A program made the translations under genes and the position numbers. A model generated the notes under the pieces. That model was not told the origin of the DNA and did no database searches. It saw only the letters and a program-made list of their open reading frames with translations. From Adhaeribacter aerolatus (GTDB lineage: Bacteria > Bacteroidota > Bacteroidia > Cytophagales > Hymenobacteraceae), in assembly GCF_007991635.1 (NCBI RefSeq), contig NZ_BJYS01000027.1, positions 47,075 to 111,074 of the forward strand: 64,000 bases of DNA, read 5' to 3'. This document shows, one piece after another, positions 1 through 8,213 of this stretch. Within the stretch, counting starts at the first letter, position 1, and every line of letters begins with the position of its first letter.

Positions 1-1230
1 TTTTTGTGCCAATAATGTACCATCGAAGGTAGCGGGCGGATTGCGGCAATTGTCGCAGTTCCCGCAATCTTTTTCCAGGGTTTCGCCAAAATACTGCAAT
101 AATATTTTACGCCGGCAGGTAGCGGCTTCGGCAAATTGCTGCATGCGGTCCAGTTTGGCAATTTGCAGGCTTACCTGCTCCGGGTTTCCCTCTTTAAACA
201 TATCGCGCAGGCGCATTACATCGGAGTAGCTGTAAAAAAGCAAAGCCCCCGCCCGGGCGCCATCCCGGCCACCCCGCCCTATTTCCTGGTAATAGCTTTC
301 AATATTTTTGGGCAAATTATAATGAATTACCCACCGCACATTCGATTTATCGATCCCCATGCCAAAAGCGATGGTTGCACAAACAATCTGCACATTATCT
401 TTCAGAAAGGCTTCCTGGGCTTTTGAACGGGCCTGCGCTGGTAAACCCGCATGGTAGGCCGTTGCCTTATAACCCTCGCCCATTAACTTTTGCGCTAGTT
501 GTTCGGTGCTGTTACGGCTGAGGCAATATATAATGCCCGGTTGTCCGCGATGAGATTCTAGAAAATCCAGAATAACCTTGAACCGGTTTTTGGCAGGTAA
601 AACTGTTAAATTAAGATTAGGGCGATCGAAGGACGAAACAAATACTTTTGCGGAGGGCAGGCCTAATTGCTTCAAAATGTCCTGCCGGGTCAGACGGTCG
701 GCGGTGGCGGTAAGCGCCACTATGGGTACTTGGGGAAACTGCTCTTTTATATACTTAAGTTGGGTGTATTCGGGCCGAAAATCGTGGCCCCAGGCCGAAA
801 TACAGTGGGCTTCGTCGATGGCGAATAAATTGACCGTCAGACGCTTTAAAAAGGAAAAAAATCCCGGTGATAACAATTTTTCCGGCGAAACATACAACAG
901 TTTGATTTTATCGGCCAGGCACTCGTTTTCCAGTTCGTACTGATCTTCGGCGCTTAAAGAGCTGTTAAGATAACCCGCCGGCACCCCGTTGGCCAGCAAC
1001 GCTTCTACCTGGTCTTTCATGAGCGCAATCAGCGGCGAAACCACCACACAGATACCCGACATCACCAGCGCCGGTACCTGGTAACAAAGCGATTTGCCAC
1101 CGCCGGTTGGCATTAACACCAGGCAATCCTGGCCAGCGAGCACCGTTTGAATAACGGATTGCTGCATGGGCCGGAAAGCATCGTAACCAAAATATTCTTT
1201 TAAAATTGTCTGCGCGCGCTCACTCATCAT
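1..1230 (-). CDS. recQ: ATP-dependent DNA helicase RecQ (5' part, truncated by window edge)
   Basis: Superfamily 2 3'-5' DNA helicase of recombinational repair. The first 410 codons are present; the gene runs off the left edge. Visible motifs are Walker A (MPTGGGKSLCY, about residue 50), the DEAH box (AIDEAHCISAWGHDFRPEY), the ATATA motif (VALTATAD), motif VI (YQEIGRGGRDG) and the RecQ zinc-binding Cys set ending CGNCDNC close to the edge. Winged-helix and HRDC regions would lie outside. Two ATGs are adjacent (1230 and 1227); the outer one is used. A TAnnTTTG-like box lies on the minus strand at 1250-1257, without a good -33 TTG. The gene is divergent from the Cys-rich protein at 1362. The family assignment is firm. 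Confidence 0.95.
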   Translation of the reverse strand, partial: MMSERAQTILKEYFGYDAFRPMQQSVIQTVLAGQDCLVLMPTGGGKSLCYQVPALVMSGICVVVSPLIALMKDQVEALLANGVPAGYLNSSLSAEDQYELENECLADKIKLLYVSPEKLLSPGFFSFLKRLTVNLFAIDEAHCISAWGHDFRPEYTQLKYIKEQFPQVPIVALTATADRLTRQDILKQLGLPSAKVFVSSFDRPNLNLTVLPAKNRFKVILDFLESHRGQPGIIYCLSRNSTEQLAQKLMGEGYKATAYHAGLPAQARSKAQEAFLKDNVQIVCATIAFGMGIDKSNVRWVIHYNLPKNIESYYQEIGRGGRDGARAGALLFYSYSDVMRLRDMFKEGNPEQVSLQIAKLDRMQQFAEAATCRRKILLQYFGETLEKDCGNCDNCRNPPATFDGTLLAQK

Positions 1231-1361
1231 TGCTCTCTGAATCGGATTACAAAAATACTTAAATCTGTCCGCATCGCCACACCGCCTGCCTCAAAACCGG
1301 TAAAAATAACCATGCAGCCTCCGGGCCGTATTTAAATATACTTGAACTTAAACCCAAAACT

Positions 1362-1709
1362 ATGAAATCGGAATTAACGAACAACCTGGAGCATGTCTTG
1401 ATTAAATGTATTACCGCCTGCGAAACCTGTGCCACCCTTTGCCTGCAGGAAGACGATGTAAAAATGATGGTGCCTTGTATTCAATTGGATCGGGACTGCG
1501 CCGATATTTGTGCTTTAACTGCCCGTTTTGTAGCCCGGAATTCGGTGCATGCGCCCCATGTAATGCGGGAGTGTATTGAAATTTGCCAGGCCTGCCACGA
1601 TGAGTGTGCCAAACATGATCATGACCATTGCCAGAAATGCGCCGAAGCGTGTCAGGAATGTGCCGATGCCTGTCGTAACTGGCTCAAAACTAAAAATATA
1701 ACCTTCTAA
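1362..1709 (+). CDS. Four-helix-bundle copper-storage-like protein (DUF326/Csp family)
   Basis: A 115-residue Cys-rich protein with 16 cysteines, most in CxxxC or CxxC spacing along predicted helices (residues 16-27 and 70-108) and a His/Asp-rich turn (KHDHDHC). This is the pattern of the DUF326 four-helix-bundle family, to which the copper storage proteins Csp1 and Csp3 belong; they bind many Cu(I) ions in the bundle core. No signal peptide or Tat motif is visible, so a cytosolic Csp3-like role is inferred. No copper exporter or CueR-like regulator is adjacent. A strong bidirectional hairpin follows the stop. Metal identity is not proven by sequence. Confidence 0.8.
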   Translation: MKSELTNNLEHVLIKCITACETCATLCLQEDDVKMMVPCIQLDRDCADICALTARFVARNSVHAPHVMRECIEICQACHDECAKHDHDHCQKCAEACQECADACRNWLKTKNITF

Positions 1710-1725
1710 ATGGAAAACTTATAAA

Positions 1726-1769
1726 GCAAAAGAAAAGCCCATTCTTATAGAAATGGGCTTTTCTTTTGC
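1726..1769. terminator. Bidirectional intrinsic terminator
   Basis: Perfect 18-bp inverted repeat (1726-1743 with 1752-1769) with an 8-nt loop. The A/T-rich outer ends give a U-run in either direction. It sits between two converging genes (copper-storage-like and holin-fold protein) and can end both. Confidence 0.85.
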
Positions 1770-1780
1770 TTCAGAAAGAA

Positions 1781-2119
1781 CTAATAGCCCCGGATTACAT
1801 CTATCAGGCCCGTTACCAGCGATAATATTAAACTGAAAATGAGCGCCCAGATAAACCCGTTAACGTGAAAACCTGCCAGCAAATAATCGGCTAACAAAAT
1901 AATTAAAGCATTAATCACCAATAAAAATAATCCCAGGGTTACAATGGTAACCGGTATGGTCAGGATAACCAGAATGGGCCGAACCAAGGCATTCAAAAAG
2001 GCCAGCACCAGGGCTAATATAATCGCACTAACAGCACCGTCTAGTTCTACGCCAGGTAAAATAAGGGCGGAAATGGCTGCCGCAATAGCTGTAAACAAAA
2101 GTTTAATAATAAATCCCAT
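1781..2119 (-). CDS. Phage holin family 4 / YvlD-like small membrane protein
   Basis: A 112-residue, almost wholly hydrophobic protein with about four transmembrane segments and the conserved LPG(V/I) and N-A-(L/I)-(V/I)-R-P-(I/L) signatures of the PF04020 (phage holin 4_2, YvlD) family. These chromosomal proteins are not known lysis proteins; their function is largely unknown. ATG start. It lies downstream of the agmatinase-family gene (66 bp gap) and may be cotranscribed with it. It converges on the copper-storage-like gene across the 1726-1769 terminator. Confidence 0.85.
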   Translation of the reverse strand: MGFIIKLLFTAIAAAISALILPGVELDGAVSAIILALVLAFLNALVRPILVILTIPVTIVTLGLFLLVINALIILLADYLLAGFHVNGFIWALIFSLILSLVTGLIDVIRGY

Positions 2120-2185
2120 AGCTTTACTTTTAAGTGGAAGTAAAATTTAATATTAAAACTTTAGAAAGGTGCTGCTTACCTTTTC

Positions 2186-3295
2186 TTACTTTTCGCCGGT
2201 ATTGTAACCCGCTGCATTTAATTTATTTTGCGAAACGGCCATCCAGTTACAAAGCTTGTACAACAGCCGGGCGCCTACATTTCCATTCCACTGGTCGTTG
2301 CCCGGCGCTACTTCGCACAAATCAAAGCCAATAATTTTACAGCCGCTCCGCACCAAAGCTTTAATCAGGTAAATAGCTTCTTCAAACTGCAAACCGCCGG
2401 CTACCGGCGTACCGGTGCCCGGGCATAATTTGGGGTCTAAGCCGTCGATATCAAAACTAATGTAAACCTTTGGCGGAAGCTGGGCAATAATTTTTTTACA
2501 CTGCTTTTTCCAGGTATCGCCTTCGTACATATTCTCTTTCAGCAGGGCATCGTAGAAAGTAATGACGCGGCCATTAGAGGAACGGGCCAGTTCCACTTCC
2601 GATTCGGCTATGTCGCGGATGCCTACCTGCACCAGCTTTTTAACTTGCTTCAGTTTTAAAGCGTTGTACATAATGGAAGCGTGCGAATATTCAAACCCTT
2701 CGTAAGCGTTCCGTAAATCGGCGTGCGCATCTATCTGTAAAATGCCAAATTCTTCGTGTTGCTCAGCCAATGCATGAATCAAACCCAAAGGCGTGCTGTG
2801 GTCGCCACCCACTACCCCTACACATTTGCCCTGGTTTAAATAATTTAAAGATCTTTCTTTCAGCCAGTTTAACAATTCCTGCCCTTTCTGGTTAACTGAC
2901 TGGGTTAGTTCTGTTGCGGTAGCTTCGGAAATCTGATCGCCGCCACCTTCTAGCCATTGAATATACGTCTGGGTTTTGTGCCGCAAGTCGGTACTTTCGT
3001 GCAGCCAATCCTCCGATATTTCTTCCATGGCTATCCCTAACTTCCAGGCATTTTCAATATTCGGGTCAAACAAATCGAGTTGGTAAGACGCCTCTTTAAT
3101 AGCTTCGGGGCCGCGGGCCGTACCGGCATTATAAGAAACAGTAACTTCCCAGGGCACCGGAATAAGCACTACTTCGGCTTCGTCGATGGAAAATGGGAGG
3201 CCAAACATGCCACTACTGATATTGCCTACGCCACTGGGGTCGAACTGTTCTATTTTTTGTTTTTTAATTTCCGCAATTGCTGATTTGTCTTGCAT
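2186..3295 (-). CDS. Agmatinase/arginase-family ureohydrolase
   Basis: A 369-residue protein of the binuclear manganese ureohydrolase family. Metal-ligand motifs are all present: GGDHS (about residue 165), DAHADLR (about 189), SFDIDGLDP (about 274) and the late FDLCEVAPG element. The family hydrolyses a guanidino substrate (arginine, agmatine, guanidinobutyrate) or formimidoylglutamate. The conserved core resembles agmatinases, with an N-terminal extension and an insertion between residues 110 and 145 seen in Bacteroidetes members. No arginine decarboxylase or hut gene is nearby to fix the substrate. ATG start at 3295, preceded by about 490 bp without a gene. Confidence 0.85.
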   Translation of the reverse strand: MQDKSAIAEIKKQKIEQFDPSGVGNISSGMFGLPFSIDEAEVVLIPVPWEVTVSYNAGTARGPEAIKEASYQLDLFDPNIENAWKLGIAMEEISEDWLHESTDLRHKTQTYIQWLEGGGDQISEATATELTQSVNQKGQELLNWLKERSLNYLNQGKCVGVVGGDHSTPLGLIHALAEQHEEFGILQIDAHADLRNAYEGFEYSHASIMYNALKLKQVKKLVQVGIRDIAESEVELARSSNGRVITFYDALLKENMYEGDTWKKQCKKIIAQLPPKVYISFDIDGLDPKLCPGTGTPVAGGLQFEEAIYLIKALVRSGCKIIGFDLCEVAPGNDQWNGNVGARLLYKLCNWMAVSQNKLNAAGYNTGEK

Positions 3296-3785
3296 AGGGT
3301 GTGTAAAGAAAATTAGGTAGGGCGCATCAGGCTTTATTTTAAACTTTTGCGCTTTGGGGTTTAAATATATACAACCGAGTAAAACAACTGTTCAAGCATT
3401 TTACTTTCTTTCGGGTATTCAGGTTGTTTTGGTTTCAGGTGCTTGGTTTAAACCAGTTAAGCTAAAAACGGTGGAACTATTTTATTTCCTTAACCGAAGT
3501 TACCGGCTATTTACACATCCTTAAATTAGTTTAAACCATTAATAATCAGACATTAAACCTGCTATTAATGGTATAGAAACTCTTAAACTTTTTTAAGGAA
3601 AGAACAAGTAGCTTTTTTTAAATATTATAGTACTTTCTAAAATTATCTTTTTACCGCTTCATCCTTCTCCTGACTCCAAAGGGAGGCTATTCAATAACTT
3701 TGCGTAAGTCCTATATTGAAAAAAAGGTCATCTTCCTAATAGCTATAATGCCTGGAAAGCCAACTTATACTACGTTCAGTTAGGT
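3296..3785. other. Intergenic region with a 12-bp palindrome
   Basis: AT-rich gap of 490 bp between the leftward agmatinase-family gene and the end of the che operon. It contains a perfect palindrome TGGTTTAAACCA at 3444-3455, and the same core GTTTAAACCA recurs near 3530. These could be operator-like sites, but no regulator is adjacent. No ORF or RNA gene was recognised, and no clear terminator for the che operon was found. Confidence 0.35.
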
Positions 3786-4418
3786 TTAATTATTTAATTC
3801 ATAAAAATTGTAAGACCGGATTATTTCCAGAATTTTGCCAAATGTTTCGGTGTCGAAGAAAAGGAATAAGGGTAATTCTACCATTTCTTCGAAATTGGTG
3901 AAGTGGGTAATTACCGTAAAAATTATTGGTTGGTAAAAAGGATGGCTATCAAAAATATGGTTCAGCGATCCGCCTAAATTTCCTTTTTCCGGGTGCACCG
4001 GCGGCGAGCCGTAAATATTGGCTTTTAAAATATTAGCTAACTGGGTTACAAAAGCCCCGGTAATGATATTGCTGATTTCGAGTAGCAGCGATTCCTGCAT
4101 AGCATTTAGTTCCTCAGGAAAGGGAGATTTCATGTTTAAACAAACCTCCGAAAGCTTTTGAATATGCAAATGCGAAAAGATCATCAGGGTGGTACCGTTA
4201 AAATCACCTTTAATATCGGACTGAATAATCTGGTGGGTAGCTTCAAACTGCTCTAAAGTTGCTATAACTTCTTTAGCACTTATGAGTTCCATATTGGGTA
4301 CCTTCAGCAAAACCCGGTCGCGGGAAATGGAAGCAAAGGAATCTGCTGCCCGCGCTAGTCCTATATTCAAAATTTCCTTGATAATATCTTTCTCTAGTTC
4401 ACTTATTCTAAGTTCCAT
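3786..4418 (-). CDS. cheC: CheC-type chemotaxis phosphatase
   Basis: A 210-residue CheC/CheX/FliY-family protein that would dephosphorylate CheY-P. Both phosphatase signatures are present: an E-x-x-N element at E15/N18 after an acidic start helix, and a second at E114/N117 (LLLEISNIITGAF). Two sites are typical of CheC rather than CheX. It is the last gene of the leftward chemosensory operon, 43 bp after cheA. No CheD is encoded in the window, although CheC often pairs with CheD. Assigned by motif; length matches the family. Confidence 0.85.
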   Translation of the reverse strand: MELRISELEKDIIKEILNIGLARAADSFASISRDRVLLKVPNMELISAKEVIATLEQFEATHQIIQSDIKGDFNGTTLMIFSHLHIQKLSEVCLNMKSPFPEELNAMQESLLLEISNIITGAFVTQLANILKANIYGSPPVHPEKGNLGGSLNHIFDSHPFYQPIIFTVITHFTNFEEMVELPLFLFFDTETFGKILEIIRSYNFYELNN

Positions 4419-4461
4419 GCACGAATCTTTAATATAGGTAACTTTGCTTTCAGCGTATCTT

Positions 4462-6114
4462 TTACTTCTTAGTTAAAAAATAACGGGTTAGCGCCGGCAC
4501 ATCCAACACTAAACAAACTTTTCCGGAGCCCAATAAGGTAACACCACCGTAAATTTCAATGATATCAACCGGTTTATTTAAAGCTTTTACTACAATATCC
4601 TGCTGCCGGAATAATTTATCGACAATCAGGCCCAATTTCCGGTTATTATAAGTAACTATTATAATGTTTTGCACCACTCCCTGCAGCTTAGCTTTGCTGC
4701 CCAGGTTCATGGTCTTCTCATCAGCGGTTAAAAATTCATTTAACGAAATTACCGTGATGGTTTCATTTTTAATATCGGCTACCAGCAAACCGCCAATTTC
4801 GTGTAATTCATCTTTATCCAAAGCCACCACCGAGTCGGTATGCATCAGTGGGATGGCGTAAAAACTACTGTCTACCTCAAAAAGCAAAGCGCCTTTCACC
4901 GCGATTGAAGTAGGCAAATGCAAGGTAAAGGTAGTGCCTTTGCCTTTTTCCGAATCAATCCGGATGCGGCCACCGATGCTGTCGATGGCATTTTTTACTA
5001 CATCTAAACCTACTCCCCGGCCTGATACTTCGGTAATTTGCTTGGCCAGCGAAAAACCTGGCTCAAAAATATAAGACAGCACTTCCGAATCGCGTAGTTC
5101 ATTCGCCGCCTCGGCCGGTAAATATCCTTTCTGCACAATGCCCCGGCGCACATCGTTTAAATCAATGCCTTTGCCGTCGTCGCTCAGTTTTATCTGCACC
5201 ATATCCCGGTCGCTTTGGGCCGATAAGCTAATATTGCCCACCGCCGGCTTGCCGGCGGCTTCCCTTACCTCGGCCGGCTCAATGCCGTGCGAAATAGCAT
5301 TCCGCATAATGTGCAACAGCGAATCCGTAATAATCTGCAGAATATTCCGGTCAATTTGGATGTCCTGACCGGTAATATCCAAATGAATTTCTTTTTTCTC
5401 GGCTACCGCAATGTCCCGCACAATCCGCGGAAATTTATTAAACAAAGAACCAATCGTAACCAGCCGCGCATCCATTACACTAAACTGCAAATCCTCGGTT
5501 AGCCGATACAAATGCGAACTCACAGAGGTTAAATCCGGGTGGTCTAATTCTTTACTGATAGAAATAATCCGGTCTCTATCTATAATCAACTCACCCACCA
5601 GGTTTAGTAAATGGTCCAGCTTTTTAATCTGGATATAAATCAGGTCAGATAACTGAATATTTTTAGAATTCAGGTATTTGGGCCCTTTGGCAACTTCTAC
5701 CGCTTTATCGCCCGGCTTATTGCCGCTCTCCCCCGTCTGAACGATAATATCCAGGTTCCGGATGATATTTTCGTCCTGGGCCTGGTAATCTTCCTGGTCC
5801 AGGTTATTTATCAGCTCGCCCAGCAAATCAATGCCGTCGAATAATATAGTTACGGCTTCGTCGGCAAAAGCTAATTTTTTATTCCGAATCAGCTCAAAAG
5901 CAGTTTCGAGTTTATGCGATAATTCTGAGATATGGATATAACCAATAGCTTTGGCATTGGCCTTCATGTTATGAAGCAAGCGAAATATTTCGGCCAACAG
6001 CGAATCGTTTTCCGGATTTTTTTCCAGATCGCTGATGTGCCGGTTTAAGGCATCGTAATATTCCAGCGCTTCGCCAATAAATATTTCCTTGTATTCTTCT
6101 TCTCTCGATTTCAT
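4462..6114 (-). CDS. cheA: Chemotaxis histidine kinase CheA
   Basis: A 550-residue CheA. Order: N-terminal Hpt domain with phosphoacceptor H48 (LLHNMKANAKAIG), dimerisation helices about 170-225, HATPase domain with N box (RNAISHGIE), G1 (DDGKGID) and G2 (GRGVGLDVV), then a C-terminal CheW-like regulatory domain about 400-550. A separate P2 CheY/CheB-docking domain between Hpt and dimerisation domain is not evident; the linker is short. It autophosphorylates and would pass phosphate to the CheY and CheB encoded just upstream. The operon gap to cheB is 18 bp. ATG start. Confidence 0.93.
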   Translation of the reverse strand: MKSREEEYKEIFIGEALEYYDALNRHISDLEKNPENDSLLAEIFRLLHNMKANAKAIGYIHISELSHKLETAFELIRNKKLAFADEAVTILFDGIDLLGELINNLDQEDYQAQDENIIRNLDIIVQTGESGNKPGDKAVEVAKGPKYLNSKNIQLSDLIYIQIKKLDHLLNLVGELIIDRDRIISISKELDHPDLTSVSSHLYRLTEDLQFSVMDARLVTIGSLFNKFPRIVRDIAVAEKKEIHLDITGQDIQIDRNILQIITDSLLHIMRNAISHGIEPAEVREAAGKPAVGNISLSAQSDRDMVQIKLSDDGKGIDLNDVRRGIVQKGYLPAEAANELRDSEVLSYIFEPGFSLAKQITEVSGRGVGLDVVKNAIDSIGGRIRIDSEKGKGTTFTLHLPTSIAVKGALLFEVDSSFYAIPLMHTDSVVALDKDELHEIGGLLVADIKNETITVISLNEFLTADEKTMNLGSKAKLQGVVQNIIIVTYNNRKLGLIVDKLFRQQDIVVKALNKPVDIIEIYGGVTLLGSGKVCLVLDVPALTRYFLTKK

Positions 6115-6132
6115 CCGTAAAAGTCGGCTGGC

Positions 6133-7236
6133 CTAAATCTGGTGGTATTCGGCAAACCGGTTAATGTAATCTGGTATTTGGGTTAAGTTTAATATTTTCT
6201 TAATACTTCTGTTTTCAATTGCTGATTTGGCCATGCCAAATATCACCGACGATTCCTCGTCCTGAGCCACAGTATCGCCGCCGTTATTTAAAATGGTTTG
6301 GGTGCCGATAGTACCATCTTTACCCATACCGGTTAAGATTACGCCCAACGTACACGGCCCTGCCAACGCGGCCACCGAGTTCATCAGAATATCTACCGAT
6401 GGACAGTCAAATTCATTAGCCGGCTCTTCGGAAAAACTTATCCGGAAATCGTTCCGGAGCCCTAAGTGCCGGGTGATAACCATATTTTTATTTCCGGGCG
6501 CTACAATTACTTTACCGGCCTCCAGGCGCGTACCTATTTTACCTTCCATTACTTTTAAAGCGGTTAAGCGCTTTAAACGCTCCGAAAAAATACCTGTAAA
6601 CCGGCCCGGCAAATGCAAGGCCACGAGAATGACGGTTTTTAATTCCGGTTTAATCCCGCCTAATATATATTCGATGGCCTTTGTGCCGCCCGTAGAAGCG
6701 CCAATTACCACAAATGATCGCGGTTGCTGGTACCGGTTACTTCTCCTGGCAGCTACTTCTGAATTATGGCCAATTCCGCTTTTATTCGCTGGTTCTGCCA
6801 GCGATTGCTGGAACTTTTTTATTTCCATTACCGCTCTTGCCTTCAACAGTATTTCTTCCTGTATCTTCCGGAACTGCGGCAGAATCGTATGGGCCGGGAT
6901 TTTAACATAATCGTAAACCCCTACTTTCATGGTTTGGAAAATAAAATCTTCGGCCACGGTATCGCGACTAACCAACAGTAAAATGGGTATCTGGTAATCC
7001 TGCTGGATTCGCCGGAAGCAATACAGACGGCTGTTCTTCGGCAAATCATAATCGGCTATTACCAGGTCCGGTTTTTCCGCTTTTATTTTCCGGAGCAGAT
7101 CATCCCCGTTTTCGGCCGTGTCCAGCACCTCCAGATCTACTTCGGCATTTAAAATATCAGTTAAGACCAGCCGCGTAAAACCTGAGAAATCGGCAATAAT
7201 TATTTTTATTTTCTCGATAACGCTACCCCAAATCAA
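6133..7236 (-). CDS. cheB: Protein-glutamate methylesterase CheB
   Basis: A 367-residue protein with an N-terminal receiver domain (phosphoacceptor D62, IADYDLP) and a C-terminal CheB methylesterase domain. The catalytic triad is readable as S181 (GASTGG), H208 (ALHLPGRF) and D307 (LTGMGKDG). It would demethylate or deamidate receptor glutamyl residues when phosphorylated by CheA. No CheR methyltransferase is encoded nearby. The start is a TTG at 7236, because an in-frame stop lies two codons upstream and no ATG or GTG precedes the receiver domain; a neighbouring ATT is also possible. Start uncertain, function firm. Confidence 0.92.
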   Translation of the reverse strand: MIWGSVIEKIKIIIADFSGFTRLVLTDILNAEVDLEVLDTAENGDDLLRKIKAEKPDLVIADYDLPKNSRLYCFRRIQQDYQIPILLLVSRDTVAEDFIFQTMKVGVYDYVKIPAHTILPQFRKIQEEILLKARAVMEIKKFQQSLAEPANKSGIGHNSEVAARRSNRYQQPRSFVVIGASTGGTKAIEYILGGIKPELKTVILVALHLPGRFTGIFSERLKRLTALKVMEGKIGTRLEAGKVIVAPGNKNMVITRHLGLRNDFRISFSEEPANEFDCPSVDILMNSVAALAGPCTLGVILTGMGKDGTIGTQTILNNGGDTVAQDEESSVIFGMAKSAIENRSIKKILNLTQIPDYINRFAEYHQI

Positions 7237-7281
7237 ATGTTATCCAACTTCAACACCAACCAACTCGTGTTTTGCTGCTGA

Positions 7282-7647
7282 CTAATTTTTCAGGGCATTG
7301 CCCACTACCTCCAGCACTTTGTCTTCGGAGAAGGGTTTTACTATGTAAGCCAATGCCCCGTTTTCGATGGCTTCGGTTACAATTACTTCCTGGCCAACGG
7401 CGCTAACAATTATCACTTTCATGTCGGGCTGGTCTTTCCGGATGCCTTTCAGTACATCTAACCCGGTATTGTCGGGCAATATAACGTCCAGCGTAATCAG
7501 GTCCGGATTGGTCTCTTTGGCCATCTGCAAAGCCGTTTGGCCATTCGGCGCTTCGCCTACAACCTCGTAACCTGCATCCGTCAGCATGTTTTTCAGCATG
7601 GTCCGCATGTAAAAGGAATCATCAACTATCAATATTCTTTTTTTCAT
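7282..7647 (-). CDS. cheY: Single-domain response regulator CheY
   Basis: A 121-residue stand-alone receiver with the full active site: acidic pair D9/D10, phosphoacceptor D54 (ITLDVILP), S82 and K104 (YIVKPF). There is no output domain, so it is a diffusible CheY-type carrier of phosphate from CheA. It lies between cheW and cheB in the leftward operon. No flagellar gene is in the window; gliding, pili or another output may be the target (inference). Confidence 0.92.
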   Translation of the reverse strand: MKKRILIVDDSFYMRTMLKNMLTDAGYEVVGEAPNGQTALQMAKETNPDLITLDVILPDNTGLDVLKGIRKDQPDMKVIIVSAVGQEVIVTEAIENGALAYIVKPFSEDKVLEVVGNALKN

Positions 7648-7689
7648 ATTTTAGAAACACTGTTATTAAATAATAAACGACTGCATCTT

Positions 7690-8208
7690 TCAGGATAACA
7701 CTCTTAATTGCTGTAATTCATCACTGGTAAGAATACGCAGAATATCCAGTACAATTATCAACCGGCCGTTTATTTTACCAATTCCTTCAATAAAATTTTC
7801 ATTAATATTTAAATCCTGGATAAAAGCCGGCGTTTTATCTATCTGCGAAATAGGAATGGTTAAAGATTGGGGCATTTCCCGCACAATTAAACCAATTGTA
7901 TAATCGCTGGCCTCCAAGGTCAGGGTGTACGTATTTTTGTAGTTACCCAAGCTTATGGCATCGTCCGGCAGCCGGATATGAAATCTCTCTTCCAAATCCA
8001 TAATGGCAATAATATCACCCCGGATGTTGGCAATGCCTTTAATAAATTTAGGCGTTTTGGGCATCCGGGCAACTTCGGGGGTTACTGTTACCTCCTTGAC
8101 CTGCTCTATCCGGATGCCGTATTCTTCTGAACCGAGTTTAAATACTATTAAGTGAACCATGGGTTCTACTTTCCGGTCCCGTTTATCTTTCCGCTCTTCC
8201 TGTTCCAT
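7690..8208 (-). CDS. cheW: Coupling protein CheW
   Basis: A 172-residue CheW: an acidic/basic N-terminal stretch of about 15 residues, then the CheW beta-barrel fold with the typical motifs FKLGSEEYGI, GIANIRGDIIAIMDL and the late GIGKINGRLIIVLDI. It bridges CheA and the chemoreceptor. It starts 5 bp after the receptor stop, so translation is probably coupled. Confidence 0.93.
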   Translation of the reverse strand: MEQEERKDKRDRKVEPMVHLIVFKLGSEEYGIRIEQVKEVTVTPEVARMPKTPKFIKGIANIRGDIIAIMDLEERFHIRLPDDAISLGNYKNTYTLTLEASDYTIGLIVREMPQSLTIPISQIDKTPAFIQDLNINENFIEGIGKINGRLIIVLDILRILTSDELQQLRVLS

Positions 8209-8213
8209 CCAAC

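Noticed and set aside
1781..2119. Phage holin as a sign of a prophage
   Set aside because: PF04020 proteins are common chromosomal membrane proteins; no other phage gene is nearby.
6293..6910. 205-codon plus-strand frame opposite cheB
   Set aside because: No recognisable domain, fully inside a convincing methylesterase gene.
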